Shown: positions 12,101 to 23,400 of the stretch, in pieces
Numbering within the stretch: the first letter of the stretch is position 1
Layout of the letters: each line of letters opens with the position of its first letter
NCBI GenBank assembly: GCA_003024175.1
Contig: MDYQ01000143.1
Span: 1-64,000, forward strand
DNA length: 64,000 nt
Direction: 5' to 3'
DNA from: Planoprotostelium fungivorum
Lineage: Eukaryota > Evosea > Variosea > Cavosteliida > Cavosteliaceae
The notes under the pieces: model-generated
What the model was told of the DNA's origin: nothing
Seen by the model: only the letters and a program-made list of their open reading frames with translations
Databases searched by the model: none
Translations under genes and position numbers: made by a program

Positions 12101-13754
12101 GTGGTGAGTTATTTAATGCTTCATTCGGTATCTCTGTCATTCCCGGACTCTTGTTTTGTTTTAACGATCTCAGGGTATCGTTAAGTTCTTGCATGGTGAT
12201 CTCTGCAAGGATCTCTTTTTTTCCAATGGGGTCAGTGTTCTCGAAGAAATGTTTGGGTTCAATTCTTCCTTTTGATTGGAATATGGGCGTCCAGGCGTCT
12301 CTCACGGCCGCTTTTACTTCGGTGGGTTCGACATGTACTTTTCCTTCATCATCTCTCGCTGCACAGATGTCGATGAATTCAGCTCTTGTTTTTATGATTT
12401 TATAGGCCAAGTTTGGTTGTTCTTCTATCTCATTCACAATATCTTCGACTCTTTCTTTGATCTCTTCATTTGTCCGTTTCTTGACGATCGCATTCAGCCT
12501 CTTACTTATTTTAGATCTGCATTTGTTGATCCTTCGGTGGAATGTGGAGACGCAATCGGTGTCTTCCCATGTGGTGAGGTATTTTTCGTAGAGCTGTTTG
12601 GTGTCGTCGATTGATATATTATCTAGGGAGTCGGACTGACGAGTCATTTGGAAGATACGATTCAATTGTTTGAAGTCGTGGTGGAGGAGTCTCTCCTTTT
12701 CGGTCAGAATATATCCTCTTCTTGGCGGTGGGGGTTTGGTCTTGGGGCAGGTTTCTTCCATGGATGATAGGATTGTCCTACGTATAAATTCTTCTTTCTC
12801 GTTTATGTTCATCGACGAGTCCCATTGGGATAGATCAGCTTTCTTTATGTTCTCTTTGTATTGATCCCAGATCTCTTGTTTGAGATTTCTGAATCGTGTA
12901 CGGGGGATGAATTCTTTTGTACGTATCGATCTGGGTCCCATTGTGTGTTCGATCGTGAGCGTGACCATTCTGTGGTCAGAGTGGAAGGTGTCTTCTTCAT
13001 CTATGTGGTGGTCGATTCCAGTGTGGGTGTGCTTAGTGTATATGTGGTCTATTCTCGATCGAGTTTCCAGTGTCCTTTGGTCTTTTTGTGTGTATTTGAA
13101 GAAGGTGTATTCTCTTCGAAGGGGGTGGTGGTGTCGAAAGGAGTCTGTGTATTGAAGTGAAGTAAGGAGATCGATAAAGATGTGTTGTCCTTCTGATGGG
13201 TGACGGTGTGTGCTATGTTTATCAAGATTAACGTTTTCGTATTCGTTGAAGTCGCCGAGGATGATGTGAGGTGTTTGTTGGGTGATGATCGGTTGGATTT
13301 CTTTTATCCATTCTGTTCGAGACTTTTGTTCTGGAGGAGCGTAAATGCTCATGATCTTGAGGGTGCTGTGTGTGCCCGTGATGGAGATCATGATGTGGCG
13401 TAGTTTTCCGCTCCTGTCTGTGATATGAATGTAACTGTCAAGATCTTTTTTATAGAGGATTCCCATTGCGCTGTGTCTTTTGTCTTCGCTAAAGAGGATC
13501 AATTTGTAATTGTTCGTTGGCTGATGGTATTTGTTAGCCGATGTGGTGTTGATAAGATTGAGGCCAGTGTGACTCATGAATAGGAGATCGATGTCCTTCT
13601 CTTCTGTCTCCCTGTAGATCATGTTGTGTTTTGTGTTCCATCCTCCATTGAGGTTGATTGACGATACTTTGAGAGGAGTTACAAAGGAGTTATGAGAGGG
13701 TGATTTATTGTCGAGGACATTTGCGAGGATGTCTGGTAGGGTATTGTCGTTCAT
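9127..13754 (-). CDS. LINE ORF2: AP endonuclease, reverse transcriptase, RNase H (one frameshift)
   Basis: Starts MNDNTLPDILANVL one base after the ORF1 stop. The endonuclease part shows IILGDFNEYENVNL, RSRIDHIYTKH and HSDHRMVTLT. The reverse transcriptase shows NYRPISLLDTVYKTLSHI, HRQFGFRANRSTTHCI, YLDAMKAFDSVEYEAI, GVRQGDIISPILFLLYI and the catalytic box WLADDGVLL (LADD in place of the usual YADD). A one-base frame change near 11085-11097 follows KLINTVAIP. The other frame continues with MTALPMEKSFTERLDKW and the RNase H domain, with catalytic acids in HIWTDGSLRKNG, NAELYAILIALEML and VRIFTDSKTAI. After it comes a Cys/His knuckle, CTRCNRNGQETLEDSNHIF followed by SSC. The whole product would be about 1,540 residues. 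Confidence 0.9.
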
Positions 13755-13755
13755 T

Positions 13756-15447
13756 TTAGTTATTATAGAATGATGCAATTCTCTGTGATTCCTCGTCGGC
13801 GGTCTCGATCTTGAGGGCAATGGGAAGGCAGCCGTGTCTAATTCCGGTGATGTAGAATCCTCCAGGTCTCTCTTCTACGATGATGTCCTTTCTGTTGAAG
13901 AGGAAGACGTAGGCGGAGGTGACTTTTCCTCTCTGGTTGGTGGTTATGGCAACTTTGATGATCCTTTGTCTGGGGTTGAAGCTGTTCGCCCAGTCGGAGA
14001 TCATTCTGTGGATCTTTCTGACTTCAGGGAGGTTGCGACCAGAGAGCACCTTATGTGGTAAGAGAGAGATGGGGTGATTGTAACGTACCCCTTTGATGAT
14101 TTGTTCATCGTCGGTGCGACATAAGGCATGGATCACGTGGATCTTGTGTGGTGGGCTATCGATGTGGTCCTTCTTCAATAGGGTGATAAAGGTCTTGCGA
14201 CTGATGCACTTGATGGTAGCAATTTGTTGGTTGTTGGTGGCAGGTTGGATAAGAAAGTGTTGGTCCCCGTCGTTGTCTAAGAGTCTCGAGAGGGAGCCGT
14301 TGGTGATAAGAGAGCGAAGGTGCTCGTGTTTGATGATGATGTTGTAGGTGCGGAGGGCTTCATCAAAAGATCTGCTGATGCATCTTTTGGTGTACGTCAG
14401 GTGAGCGCTGGGGAGGTTGATGGCGGCCATGTGGGTAGAGGTTTGTATAATGATGGCGTGGTGGCCGTTGCCTACATCTCTGGTAGCAAGGTTGATGATG
14501 TTGGCAGGGAGGATCGGCTGGAAGGTGGTCTCTGCATCTGTTCGTGAGGGAGTTGTTTCTCCTGCGGGAGTTCTTCCAATGTAGGTGGTGATCTTGTTGA
14601 TGTTATCGACATTGAAGTGGTTGTGTGGAGCTGCTGGTATACCAGGGGGATCGTTGGGTGCAGCAGCAGCTTGTTCAGCTTGTTCGGCTGGAGGAGCAAG
14701 TACTTCTTCTTCTTGGACTTGATGGGCGACAGGTTCTTGGTGTCTGTGGAGCATTTCGATGTCTTCCATCATGTCTGGCATGTTGAGGTAGTCTTCGGTG
14801 TCGGAGGTGTCAGGGACGGCAGGAGCGGTGTTGCTGTGGTCGACAGAGGAGTTTTTGGATCGGTTACGCTTGGACATCTTCTTTGTTGGTTCTGATAGAG
14901 AATGACTGGGTTGTACTGTAACGTCTGTCGTCATTTTGGATGTCGATGTTGTTGCATCATGTATAGGCTGAGTGCATTGGTAGGGTTTGTGTTGTTGTGT
15001 TTTTGGGCCTATGAATAAAGGCGAAGGGATGTCTCTCCTTTGGGGAGCACGATGGGCTACTTGTGGAGGAGGAGCTCTTTTTTGGGGATCATGATCATTG
15101 TGAGGAAGATTGTGAGACGTTAGCTCTGCGTGTTGTTTGTGAATGGGTAGGGGAATCATTAGATCGAGTCTTCTTTTATGTAGAGCATTTTCGTGGGTAT
15201 CAGGAGGATCGATCAACGGTGGGTCATGTGAGTGTGTGGACTGCGTTTTCTTGTGAGAGGGTTTGATATGGATGGGATATGTATGGTTATGTGGGGTGTG
15301 TGGGTTTAAGAGGTTTGTTCGTTTAAAGAGTGTAGGACGTAGGTGGGTATGGAACCCGTTAGGAGAATTAGCAGAGCAGCGAGAGCAATACTCAAAGATG
15401 GGTAAGAGTTGATGAGGGCAAAGCCGTCGTTTTATACTCTTAGGCAT
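13756..15447 (-). CDS. LINE ORF1 protein
   Basis: About 560 residues from the first ATG inside the element (15447). The open frame extends a further 36 codons upstream to an ATG that lies in flanking host DNA next to the target-site duplication, so that longer start is not the element's own. Near the N terminus, YCSRCSANSPNGFHTH fits a small C2H2-type zinc finger. The middle is acidic and Ala/Glu/Pro rich, and the C-terminal 250 residues look globular. ORF1 of this LINE group binds RNA and helps assemble the retrotransposition particle. The stop TAA is followed by one base and then the ORF2 ATG (TAAAATG), an arrangement suited to termination-reinitiation. Confidence 0.8.
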   Translation of the reverse strand: MPKSIKRRLCPHQLLPIFEYCSRCSANSPNGFHTHLRPTLFKRTNLLNPHTPHNHTYPIHIKPSHKKTQSTHSHDPPLIDPPDTHENALHKRRLDLMIPLPIHKQHAELTSHNLPHNDHDPQKRAPPPQVAHRAPQRRDIPSPLFIGPKTQQHKPYQCTQPIHDATTSTSKMTTDVTVQPSHSLSEPTKKMSKRNRSKNSSVDHSNTAPAVPDTSDTEDYLNMPDMMEDIEMLHRHQEPVAHQVQEEEVLAPPAEQAEQAAAAPNDPPGIPAAPHNHFNVDNINKITTYIGRTPAGETTPSRTDAETTFQPILPANIINLATRDVGNGHHAIIIQTSTHMAAINLPSAHLTYTKRCISRSFDEALRTYNIIIKHEHLRSLITNGSLSRLLDNDGDQHFLIQPATNNQQIATIKCISRKTFITLLKKDHIDSPPHKIHVIHALCRTDDEQIIKGVRYNHPISLLPHKVLSGRNLPEVRKIHRMISDWANSFNPRQRIIKVAITTNQRGKVTSAYVFLFNRKDIIVEERPGGFYITGIRHGCLPIALKIETADEESQRIASFYNN

Positions 15448-15540
15448 ACTTTGAAGCTCTCGCTTAAGACTCTTACATAATTCTAACGAATATTCACCAT
15501 GGCCTTGCGTGTTGATCGGATGATCGTTCCGGAAAAAGTC

Positions 15541-15553
15541 CCCGGCCGTAACC
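15541..15553. repeat. Target-site duplication of the LINE (5' side of the element)
   Basis: CCCGGCCGTAACC, the exact partner of 8767-8779. It marks the 5' end of the minus-strand element. Confidence 0.9.
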
Positions 15554-15902
15554 ATGAAGACTTCAATTATGACTCCATCTACAACGAAAACAATAATATA
15601 TTGAATTCAGCTCTGAACCTTTTACCCTGATTTGCATCCGCTGACAGTGGACAATAACAGAGAAAAGTGCCAATGTACGCTATCTTTTTAGCGTACGTGA
15701 CAGTAATCCACACTTTGCTCATCTCGGACAACGTTTTTGTGACCTGTGTGACATACCATTGGAATCAGCGCATTTTGCTGAACAAGGTGGACTATCTTTT
15801 GGTTCCACGGTTTTAAAAAAATAGCGTATCTTGCATTAACATTTGCGGCCCATGCGAATATTTTCCTTTCTTTTTCACTCGCTACGATAACGCAAAATCA
15901 CC
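15554..15902. other. Intergenic stretch downstream of the LINE
   Basis: No gene seen. It holds one introner-like motif copy at 15575-15587 (CCATCTACAACGA) outside any recognised intron. A perfect 8 bp stem with 6-base loop (GTACGCTA / TAGCGTAC) lies at 15675-15696. The part near 15830-15900 probably serves as promoter for the small gene that follows. Confidence 0.5.
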
Positions 15903-16176
15903 ATGGATACTCGTCTTCCTAACGCCAAAAAGGTAAATCATCGCTTGGGCCGCACAATATCAGATGGTCAATGTGAAGTCTCATCTGTGCGACCGATTCA
16001 AATGTCTCCCCAGCGGGATTTGGAACGGGTTGCGGGCTCTCCGAAAAGGATGGGTGGAAGCACACGCTTTAGTCGGGAGACACACATTGAGCCACGGGGA
16101 AAGCGCTGACGCGCCGGGTGCAGAAAGCAGGAGAGCAGGGCGATTAGACAATGCGGATGAGATTTATTTGAATTGA
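15903..16176 (+). CDS. Possible small two-exon gene, unrecognised
   Basis: The ATG at 15903 has a strong animal-type context (CACCATGG). Exon 1 codes MDTRLPNAKK. A 31 nt GT-AG intron (15933-15963) would join it in frame to MVNVKSHLCDRFKCLPSGIW and on to a stop at 16176, giving about 80 residues. The product is basic with two Cys in its first half and no signal peptide. Both alternative unspliced frames are also open, so the exon structure is uncertain. I recognise no family. A 31 nt intron would be the shortest in the window, which weakens the case. Confidence 0.35.
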
Positions 16177-16357
16177 TAGAGATTTACTGCTTAATCATGG
16201 GGCAAAGGGATTGGCTTGGGGTGGAGACTCGGGACGAGGCTGGACATGTATGGGCATAGGGATGGCGTTCTCAGGCACGAAATCAACGGGAAAACTATTT
16301 ATTTTTCGACTGTCTACATTCGAATTTCGTGTTTATCATTGAAAAAGACATCAGATC

Positions 16358-17524
16358 ATGTATCAAGAAGGTGCTGGTTACAATCCCAACGGTGCGCCTT
16401 ATGGAGGTAATTCATTCACAACGTTTACACCGAACAATAATGGAGGAAATGCTTATACTCCAGTCGATTTCAGCGGTTTAGTCGATACACCGATGGGACA
16501 AGTTGCCTCCAAAATCGGTCTCGACCTATTCAAGGGAGGCTCTCAGAATGCAGCTTTCCAGGTTCGATTAGCAATCATCGTTCTCTCTAATGATCGCCAC
16601 AGTATCAAAAGAACATGTCCATGCTCAAATACTACTTCAACGTCAACAATTCGTACGTCATCAACAAGATCAAACTCTTACTCTTCCCAATTGCACACAA
16701 GGTAATCGAACCAACTCTCCTCCAACGAAGCTCACAATTTCTTACAGCAATGGGCTCGTAGAATTCACAGACAGAACGACAGCGAAGTCTTCCTCCCCGC
16801 ACGAGACGATATCAATGCACCCGATCTCTACATTCCACTGATGGCATTCGTCACTTACATCCTCATCTTCGGATACATCATGGGTGCCTCCAAACAGTGG
16901 GCTCTCCATCATCTCATCTTCGATTCACACGTATCACAGGTTCACCCCCGAAGTGCTGGGAAAGATGGCTTCCGCTGGACTCTTTGTTCTCATCAGTGAA
17001 TTCTCGTTCATCAAGTTGTCTCTCTACCTACTCAACGCTTACACTGTTCCCTTCCTGGATATCGTCTCGTTCTGTTCATACAAATACGTCGGGTGAGATC
17101 ACACTCTGATGCTATGATGGTGATCATGTCGGTAATGATGTGGATCTGTCTACATCATCTCAACGACATCATCTCATCATCATATTGTCTGCATCTCACC
17201 TGTCTCATCAGTGTCGTCCTCACCATGTTGGTCGGTCTCATCTTTGGACAATATCCCTTCTATGCCGTCTTGATCTTCACCAGCATCTGTGGTGCCATCT
17301 TCATGGTGATCACTCCTCCATCTCTTCACGACATGAGCTGACGATCATCGTCGCAGGTTAAGACACTGAAACTCGTCTTCCCTGACATGTCCATGGGCGG
17401 TCCCAAACACAAGAGAAATTATTTCTTAATGGGAGTTGCTGTGAACCAACTCATCCTGTGTTACTATCTCTCTTACGGTGCTTGGTCTGCATCCTCTCTG
17501 TCCCTCCCCGCTCCTTCTCAATAA
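16358..17524 (+). CDS. YIF1B: YIF1 family Golgi/ER membrane protein
   Basis: Multi-span protein that partners YIP1 in ER-to-Golgi transport. Start MYQEGAGYNPNGAPYGG in a Gly/Asn-rich cytosolic head, then VASKIGLDLFKGGSQ. Later exons give INAPDLYIPLMAFVTYILI, RFTPEVLGKMASAGLFV, FCSYKYVG, LTMLVGLIFGQYPFYAV and VFPDMSMGGPKHKRNYF, matching YIF1A/B in order (human: DLNAPDLYIPTMAFITYVL and RFSPEVLGL). Introns are 40-90 nt and none carries the introner motif. The stop TAA lies inside an AATAAA signal at 17520-17525. YIF1A and YIF1B cannot be separated here. Confidence 0.9.
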
Positions 17525-17708
17525 ATCTTTGGTTGATGTCATGATCGTGTTCCGTGTTGCTGTAGAGGAGGTGTAGGTGTGATCCAATATGTCTCGACAC
17601 GAAACAGGAACGTGTCTGTCTTGTCGTGTGAGAAAACCCGATGCTCTGTAAGGTATTTTTCACAGCCATCTCGTCCCGCAGCGAACTCATTTTATAGATC
17701 TCAACAAC

Positions 17709-18401
17709 ATGAGGTCAGCTATCCTCTTATTCTGTCTCATCCTACCTATCTATGCCGACTACTATGCCATAGCCAAGTGGTTACAGACTGCACGAAGATG
17801 TGGTCCCTCCCCTGCACCTGAGACTGTCAACATATTCCCCGTAGAACTGATCGCAAGCTGTTCTCCTGAGAGTTCGAATTACGTCAAGCACACCCTCTCG
17901 GGAAGTCTATTCACCTATGAAACATTCAGCGATGCTCAGTGCCAGTCATCCACCCGCGGCGGCAATGATCCACTGGGTGCCTGTGGATCCAACGACAGAA
18001 CAAAAGTCGATCTTGTCACTGGTACTGTCTGGCCAACCGAGTATCCTGCTCTCAAGGACACCGATGAGGTGCGTCCATACTCTCCTCTCTTTCGCTGACA
18101 CGAGTAGGTCTACCTCAACTACTTTGACAGTTCGTGCAGCTCTTTGCAGACGGCTGACATCACTATCTACACTCCGGGCGAACCCAGTCAACCTTGCAGC
18201 TCCGGCGACGTTGCACCTCCCTGCGAGAAGAATGGAAACATCTACAGACAGCGTATCTGTGGTGACAAGTTCTCTGGCTTCGTCTACGGCGCTGGTGCAG
18301 TCGGTGCCACTGATATCAACAAGCATACGACCACCAGATCTGGTGCAGAGAATCTGGGTGTCAGTATCCTGCTTGCAGCTTTCGTCGTCGCTTTCATTTG
18401 A
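17709..18401 (+). CDS. Secreted, cysteine-rich, probably GPI-anchored protein of unknown family
   Basis: Two exons (17709 to about 18068, and about 18109-18401) joined through a GT-AG intron. The first residues, MRSAILLFCLILPIYA, are a clear signal peptide. The mature chain of about 190 residues contains eight Cys, consistent with four disulphides. It ends in TTTRSGAENLG followed by the hydrophobic tail VSILLAAFVVAFI and then the stop, the usual layout of a GPI-attachment signal. I see no enzyme motif. An AATAAA lies at 18442, and the convergent GTF2H4 stop follows 27 bases later. Confidence 0.75.
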
Positions 18402-18441
18402 TTCATTGTTAACGTTTCGATTCGAATCCCATGAAGAGAGA

Positions 18442-18469
18442 AATAAATAGACATTTCACAAAATTTATT
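18442..18469. terminator. Paired poly(A) signals between convergent genes
   Basis: AATAAA on the plus strand at 18442-18447 serves the secreted-protein gene. AATAAA on the minus strand (plus-strand TTTATT at 18464-18469) lies directly after the GTF2H4 stop codon. The two genes' 3' ends therefore share about 70 bases. Confidence 0.7.
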
Positions 18470-18470
18470 T

Positions 18471-20379
18471 TCAAGCCTTGGAGACCTTCTTGATGTACTC
18501 CTTCAACAGATCTGACTCCTTTGCAAAGAATCCAGCGTCACTCGACCACAAGAGAACTCCCAACTGTTTGGCATACTCCACCATCTGTTCCAGTCAATCT
18601 ACATCGTTGTAGACGATCGATTCGAAATGTAACGTTCGAACTCACGTTGGCCTGAGCTGCGGGAGAGGGAAATTTCTCGTAATAGATGCCCTTCTCGTAT
18701 TTGATGCGAGATCTTTCTGTTTCCCACAGTCGAATCTGATCTGCAACTGTTTCCGGAACGACTGGGAAGTTTTTCAACATCTCTGGATGAGCGTGCTGTC
18801 TCATGTAACCTGATGGATGATGAGATGGTGATCGTGATCATCGTGACGGTGGTGGTGATGGTGGGTGATGATGTCGATGTGATGCGTACCGATCATCTGA
18901 TTGGCGGTGATGCCGTGACGAAGTGCATCTCTGACAGATTCTCTCGATATCATTCCCATGACCATATTCGGTAACTTGTATCTGTCCTCTTCCATCAGCG
19001 TCCATCATCATCATCATCGTCTTCTCACGTGATCTTTACGAATTGTTTCAGCACGGCGATCTGCAGAGGCGAGTTGGTGTAGGCATACATTCTGTAATTC
19101 TGCTCGATCATGATGTAGCCCTCCGATGATGAAGTGTGTGTGTGCGTGTTACCGTTGTGAGCTGCACTCTGTGTGGAAGACAGAGCGATGGCCAATCGTG
19201 TTGGATAGAAGCTCTTTTCCGTTCGATTGTTCTCTCTTCTCTGGTAGATGAGACCAAAGAGAGATAGATCTTGGATGATACGGAGATGTGATGGAGAGAG
19301 ATGATTCGTGGAGTAGTGTTGGCCCATCTTGAGGAAAGACAGTTGGAAGATGAGAGATAGTGCATCTCTTTGGTTCTGTCGTCATCAGACATCATGGATT
19401 CCATGTGATGATCGGATGATGATGTGATGGAATACCTCGGTGGTAGATAGGTAAGCTAAGAGTAGAGTCCAGATCTGTGTGTACGTGTCCCACAATAGAA
19501 ATTGGAATCCTTTGCTCGTGATGTGCAGAGAATTCTTCGCTTCCTCCCTGGAAAGACAGAGTCATTTCCCGCCATCTTCCACCGTTCGAATTTCAAATGC
19601 TCACATGAGACCGGTCTGAAGCACTAGCCGTTGAATCGAAGGGTGGAGGCTCTTCGTTTCTTTTGGATTGAGCATGGAGTTCAATATGGCATCGAAACAT
19701 CTCTGTGAGTATTCTTGTAACTCTTTCTCAATCTTCTTCTGGTCGACTGTTGGCTCCAGAGGCTTCAACCACGATTCCTGACTGTGATGGGTGAGAGGGA
19801 TGACAAGGCAGACACGAGAGGGATGAGAAGGATGATAAGAGCAGACACGAGAGGGATGAGAGGATGGGTATGAGAGGATGGGTGTGAAAGAGGGAAGACG
19901 TACTTGGCGGAGGCGATTGTATCATTGAACTTCATCTGAAATGTTTTGTTTAAGAGGATGAAACGATTTCCGTCAGGATTTTTTGATGGAATATGGCCTT
20001 GAGGTTCTATCTCGATCAGTTTGAACAAAGCATCTTCTAAAATAAACGATCCGTGCGTAATGGTAACTCACGTGATACCTCTTCACAGACGTGTAATGCG
20101 ATTAACTTCTCTAGACAATCTTTGTGTTGAGAGATTTCATCAGGCTTTACCCAGTTAAGAAGACTGCTGAGACTCATTGGAGTAGACACGAACATGAGAC
20201 GAACGACATACTGTTTAGCCAATCCGTGGAGGTCACTGTGAGAGTGTAAATGCGTGTGATGATTGGACGGAACATCACCGGAAGATGGCTTGACAAGTCC
20301 ATGGGTCTGCATAGAGGGCATGTAAGGTACCTCTAGGGAGAGAGATGAGATAATCAAAGACAGTTGTAGCTGTCGCCAT
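18471..20379 (-). CDS. GTF2H4: TFIIH subunit p52 (GTF2H4/Tfb2)
   Basis: Core TFIIH subunit that regulates the XPB ATPase in transcription and nucleotide excision repair. The start at 20379 gives MATATTVFDYLISLPRGTLH and DPWTCQAIFR, then DLHGLAKQYVVRLMFVSTP, as in human p52. Later exons give IQDLSLFGLIYQRRENN, SFYPTRLAIALSST, YIMIEQNYRMYAYTNSPLQI, KLPNMVMGMISRESVRDAL, HPEMLKNFPVVPETVADQIR and WETERSRIKYEKG, all in family order. The last exon ends EYIKKVSKA. One intron near 18600 holds the hairpin TCTACATCGTTGTAGA. Another near 19780-19890 is lengthened by degenerate GAGAGGGATGAGA repeats. A further motif copy lies at 20407-20416, just upstream of the start. Confidence 0.93.
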
Positions 20380-20489
20380 CTTCTGATCTGATCGGCCCAA
20401 TTTCTTCGTTGTAGATAGATCACTTCCAAATTTCGAAATTCGACGTCATCGACACGAACACATGAGAAGATGAAGAGAGTTTAAGTTGT

Positions 20490-23400
20490 TTATTTGCGAG
20501 AGACAGTGACGATGAAGGTACGGATCTCCATAGGTCTGAGGAGGAGGCGAGTACCCTTGAGAGGAACATACTGATACTTTGGATCGGTCTTGTCACTCTT
20601 CCACTGCATCCTCTTTACGGAAGCCGTCTCATCGGTGGCCGTCAGGATGACCTCAGTGATCTACAACGAGTCAATCTTCCATTTCAACCGATTTTCTCAC
20701 CGAATTCAATTTGATGTCAGCAAAGACAGTGGACAAGTCTAAAGCGACTGGCTTCGAGTAATCTGGGTGCTCGTCGAACGAGAAGATGTGATGGAAGCTG
20801 ATTTCAGCTTCAGCTCCTCTCTCTATTTTTATCTCACCGTAATATGACGCGCCCATCAGATAAAGTCTTCAAGTTGGTCAGTTGAATGTTCTGCGGCAGA
20901 TCCTTCAATAGTCCACTCTTGCTCAATATCTTTCCCTTACTCCAAGTCTATCTCACGTCACCCTCCATCTACAACCTGCCACCCACCTCGACGGAACCGT
21001 CTACGCTCTGGTAAGCCAACACGAGTCGATTGCTCTGCGTGGCTCCAATGACTCTCTGATTCAGCGATCCGATGTCGTTCGACTGGTAAGAGATCAAGTG
21101 TTGGGTACGGAGGGTGATGGTCTCGTTGAGAGGCTCTCCCACTCCTCTGCCGTCGTCGTTGAGAATGCGTCTCTGCAGCATCATCTCGAATTGGCCGTCT
21201 GATTGGGAGGCACAGCCGCGACTGCGATCGGTGATGAAACTGAGAGGGTTAGGTTGGTGGGGATGATGTGATGATGTAATGTGATGATGATGTGATGATC
21301 TTCTGTGATGATGATGTGATGTGTGATGACGCAATGTGATGATCTCATGTGATGACTGACCTGAGACGGTTGTTACCGTCACGGAGGTAAGCAGCTTCGT
21401 TCATGGGAACATAATTGAACGCCTCGGGCTCGGTGATGTTGAACGGAAACGAGGGCCAGAAGGGCCTCTGGTTGATCGTCCTCGGAATGAACTCTAAACC
21501 CTGAGAATCACTGTACCACATGGCTGATTCCACGTCAGAGACATCACACGTGTCGATACTCCTCACAATCTGTCTTCATTCCTGTGGTATATCTGACGAT
21601 GACTTCTTTACCAAGGTTGTCCGTGATGTTGATGGGCGTGACGGTCGTTTCGATTTGAATGTTGCTGTCTCCATCGAAGATTCGGATGACCTGGAGGTGG
21701 ATGAGGATCTATTTATAGCTTCGATAGGTCACCTGAGATAGCCAGGGGTTCCACACTTGTCTAGCCTCACTCCTCAGCTTGCCCTTCGTGATGCTCGTGT
21801 CGATCTTACCTGTGGAATTTCATGAATGGAGCGTTGTAGATGGAGCTCACCGTCGTTGACGGAGTAGAGACCGTCGGGTCTGAAGATGTAAGCTCCGGAT
21901 GCCTGTCCGTCTTGTTTGTCTCCCTTGCTGCTGTTGTACCACATGTACTCTTGGGCGATGTCCAATTGAAGGTTCTCCTGTCAATCTGTCATTCTTCTGA
22001 CGTGACACGTCATGTAGTGATGAAGTGATAAAATAAAGTGATCAGTGATGAGATCGTGAAGTCGAGTCATGATGTCTAAAGATGTTCACCTTCTTGTTCA
22101 AGATGCTTACGAGCTTTCCAGTAGAGGAAGAGAAAGTGAGACGGTAGTAATCGGTCTCCATGGTATCATCTCGCGAATCACCTGGCGTCCCTCTGACACC
22201 TCCCTTGGATAAGAAGTAAGTCGTGTGACCCAGAGCAGGTACAGTGACCAAGAAGGTTAAGTCATACTTGTTGCTGTCGTCTTGGTTCCTCTGTATCTCC
22301 GATTCAACCTTCTTACCACTGGCGTCGGTGACTGTAATCCATCGGCCTCGTTGTAGATGGATGTCTCCTCACCGGCGACGTTCGTAGAAGTGACGGGGAG
22401 GGTGACGTAAGAAGAGGAGCGGTAGGTGAGGGAGTTGTAGATGACAACAGCGAGAGGTGAGTTGAATTGTTCGGTGTGAGTGCAGGTGGACTCGTTCAGG
22501 AGACGACAGAAGCCAAACTTGTTCTCTCCTACGTTCCCATCAATTCTCCATCGTTCCGTGGAGGAACTCACCGCTGACATCCAAATCCGTTCGGTTGTTC
22601 AGAACGGCGTCGAGGATCTACAACGAGTCAGTTCGGAAGAATTGATCTTCCGGTCCATCACCTGGGAGATGATCATTTCTCCGGCAGTTTCTCCGACAGC
22701 AAGACGTTTGGCGTAATCGAATGCGACGTGTTGCTTCTCTGTACCCGCTACAGCGTCGTGGTGCTGGGCGATACCGTAACCATCGTCAAGGGGCCTGTAT
22801 ATATGAGCCCATCTACAACGGTCACGTGATCTCACTCTAAGGTATCGAGGGTGGTGGTGAGATCATTTCCCGATAGAACGAAGGTAGAAGTGAGTTTGTC
22901 TACGGCGTGGGAGAGAGAATTGACTGACTTTTCGTAACCCTTCAGATTGGCCCTGGATGTGAAATATCCTGAAAAAGTCAGACCGTTCGTCTACAACGAG
23001 ACAATCACCGGTCCAGAAGGCGTGAGGTCCGTCGGCGTAAGGGAAGAAATCCGAGGTCTGTTGTAGATCGTCAATAAGATGAGATAGTTCCACCCTCCAC
23101 CTTGACATTCCACGTGATATCGTTCGAGTTGATGTACTTGATGTAGACACTGGGTGTGCTGTAGATCATGTTCAACTTGTACTCAGGGTGTCCGTTGATG
23201 TAATTCATCAACTTGTCCATGTTCTACCCCCTTCAGCTCCTCCATCTCTCCATTCAATTCACCTTGAAGTTGATGGGTGCCTTCTCGAATTGAAAGTCAC
23301 AACCGAATGGAACCAACACGTTGTTGTGCTTGTTGGATGCGGCTCTCTGTCTGACCATGGAGGCGAACTGGTTGGCTCTGTCCTTCACGTTGACGTCGTA

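Larger units (their letters stand above)
8780..15540 (-). mobile_element. Full-length non-LTR retrotransposon (LINE, I/R1/Tad-like group with RNase H)
   Basis: A 6.76 kb element in minus orientation with two consecutive reading frames. ORF1 is a nucleic-acid-binding protein. ORF2 carries apurinic endonuclease, reverse transcriptase, RNase H and a terminal Cys/His knuckle. The 3' end (low coordinates) finishes in repeated CGAAA units at about 8780-8810 instead of poly(A), as in several I-like LINEs. Perfect 13 bp target-site duplications flank it. Nearly full length plus identical duplications suggest a young insertion. A single frameshift between the RT and RNase H parts (about 11085-11097) is the only break I see. 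It sits in the space between NAT10 and YIF1 and disrupts no visible gene. The clade call rests on domain order only. Confidence 0.93.

Noticed and set aside
15554-15610. Short peptide frame starting at the ATG next to the LINE 5' duplication
   Set aside because: It is only a few codons long, ends in a stop and consists mostly of the introner motif and A/T-rich sequence.
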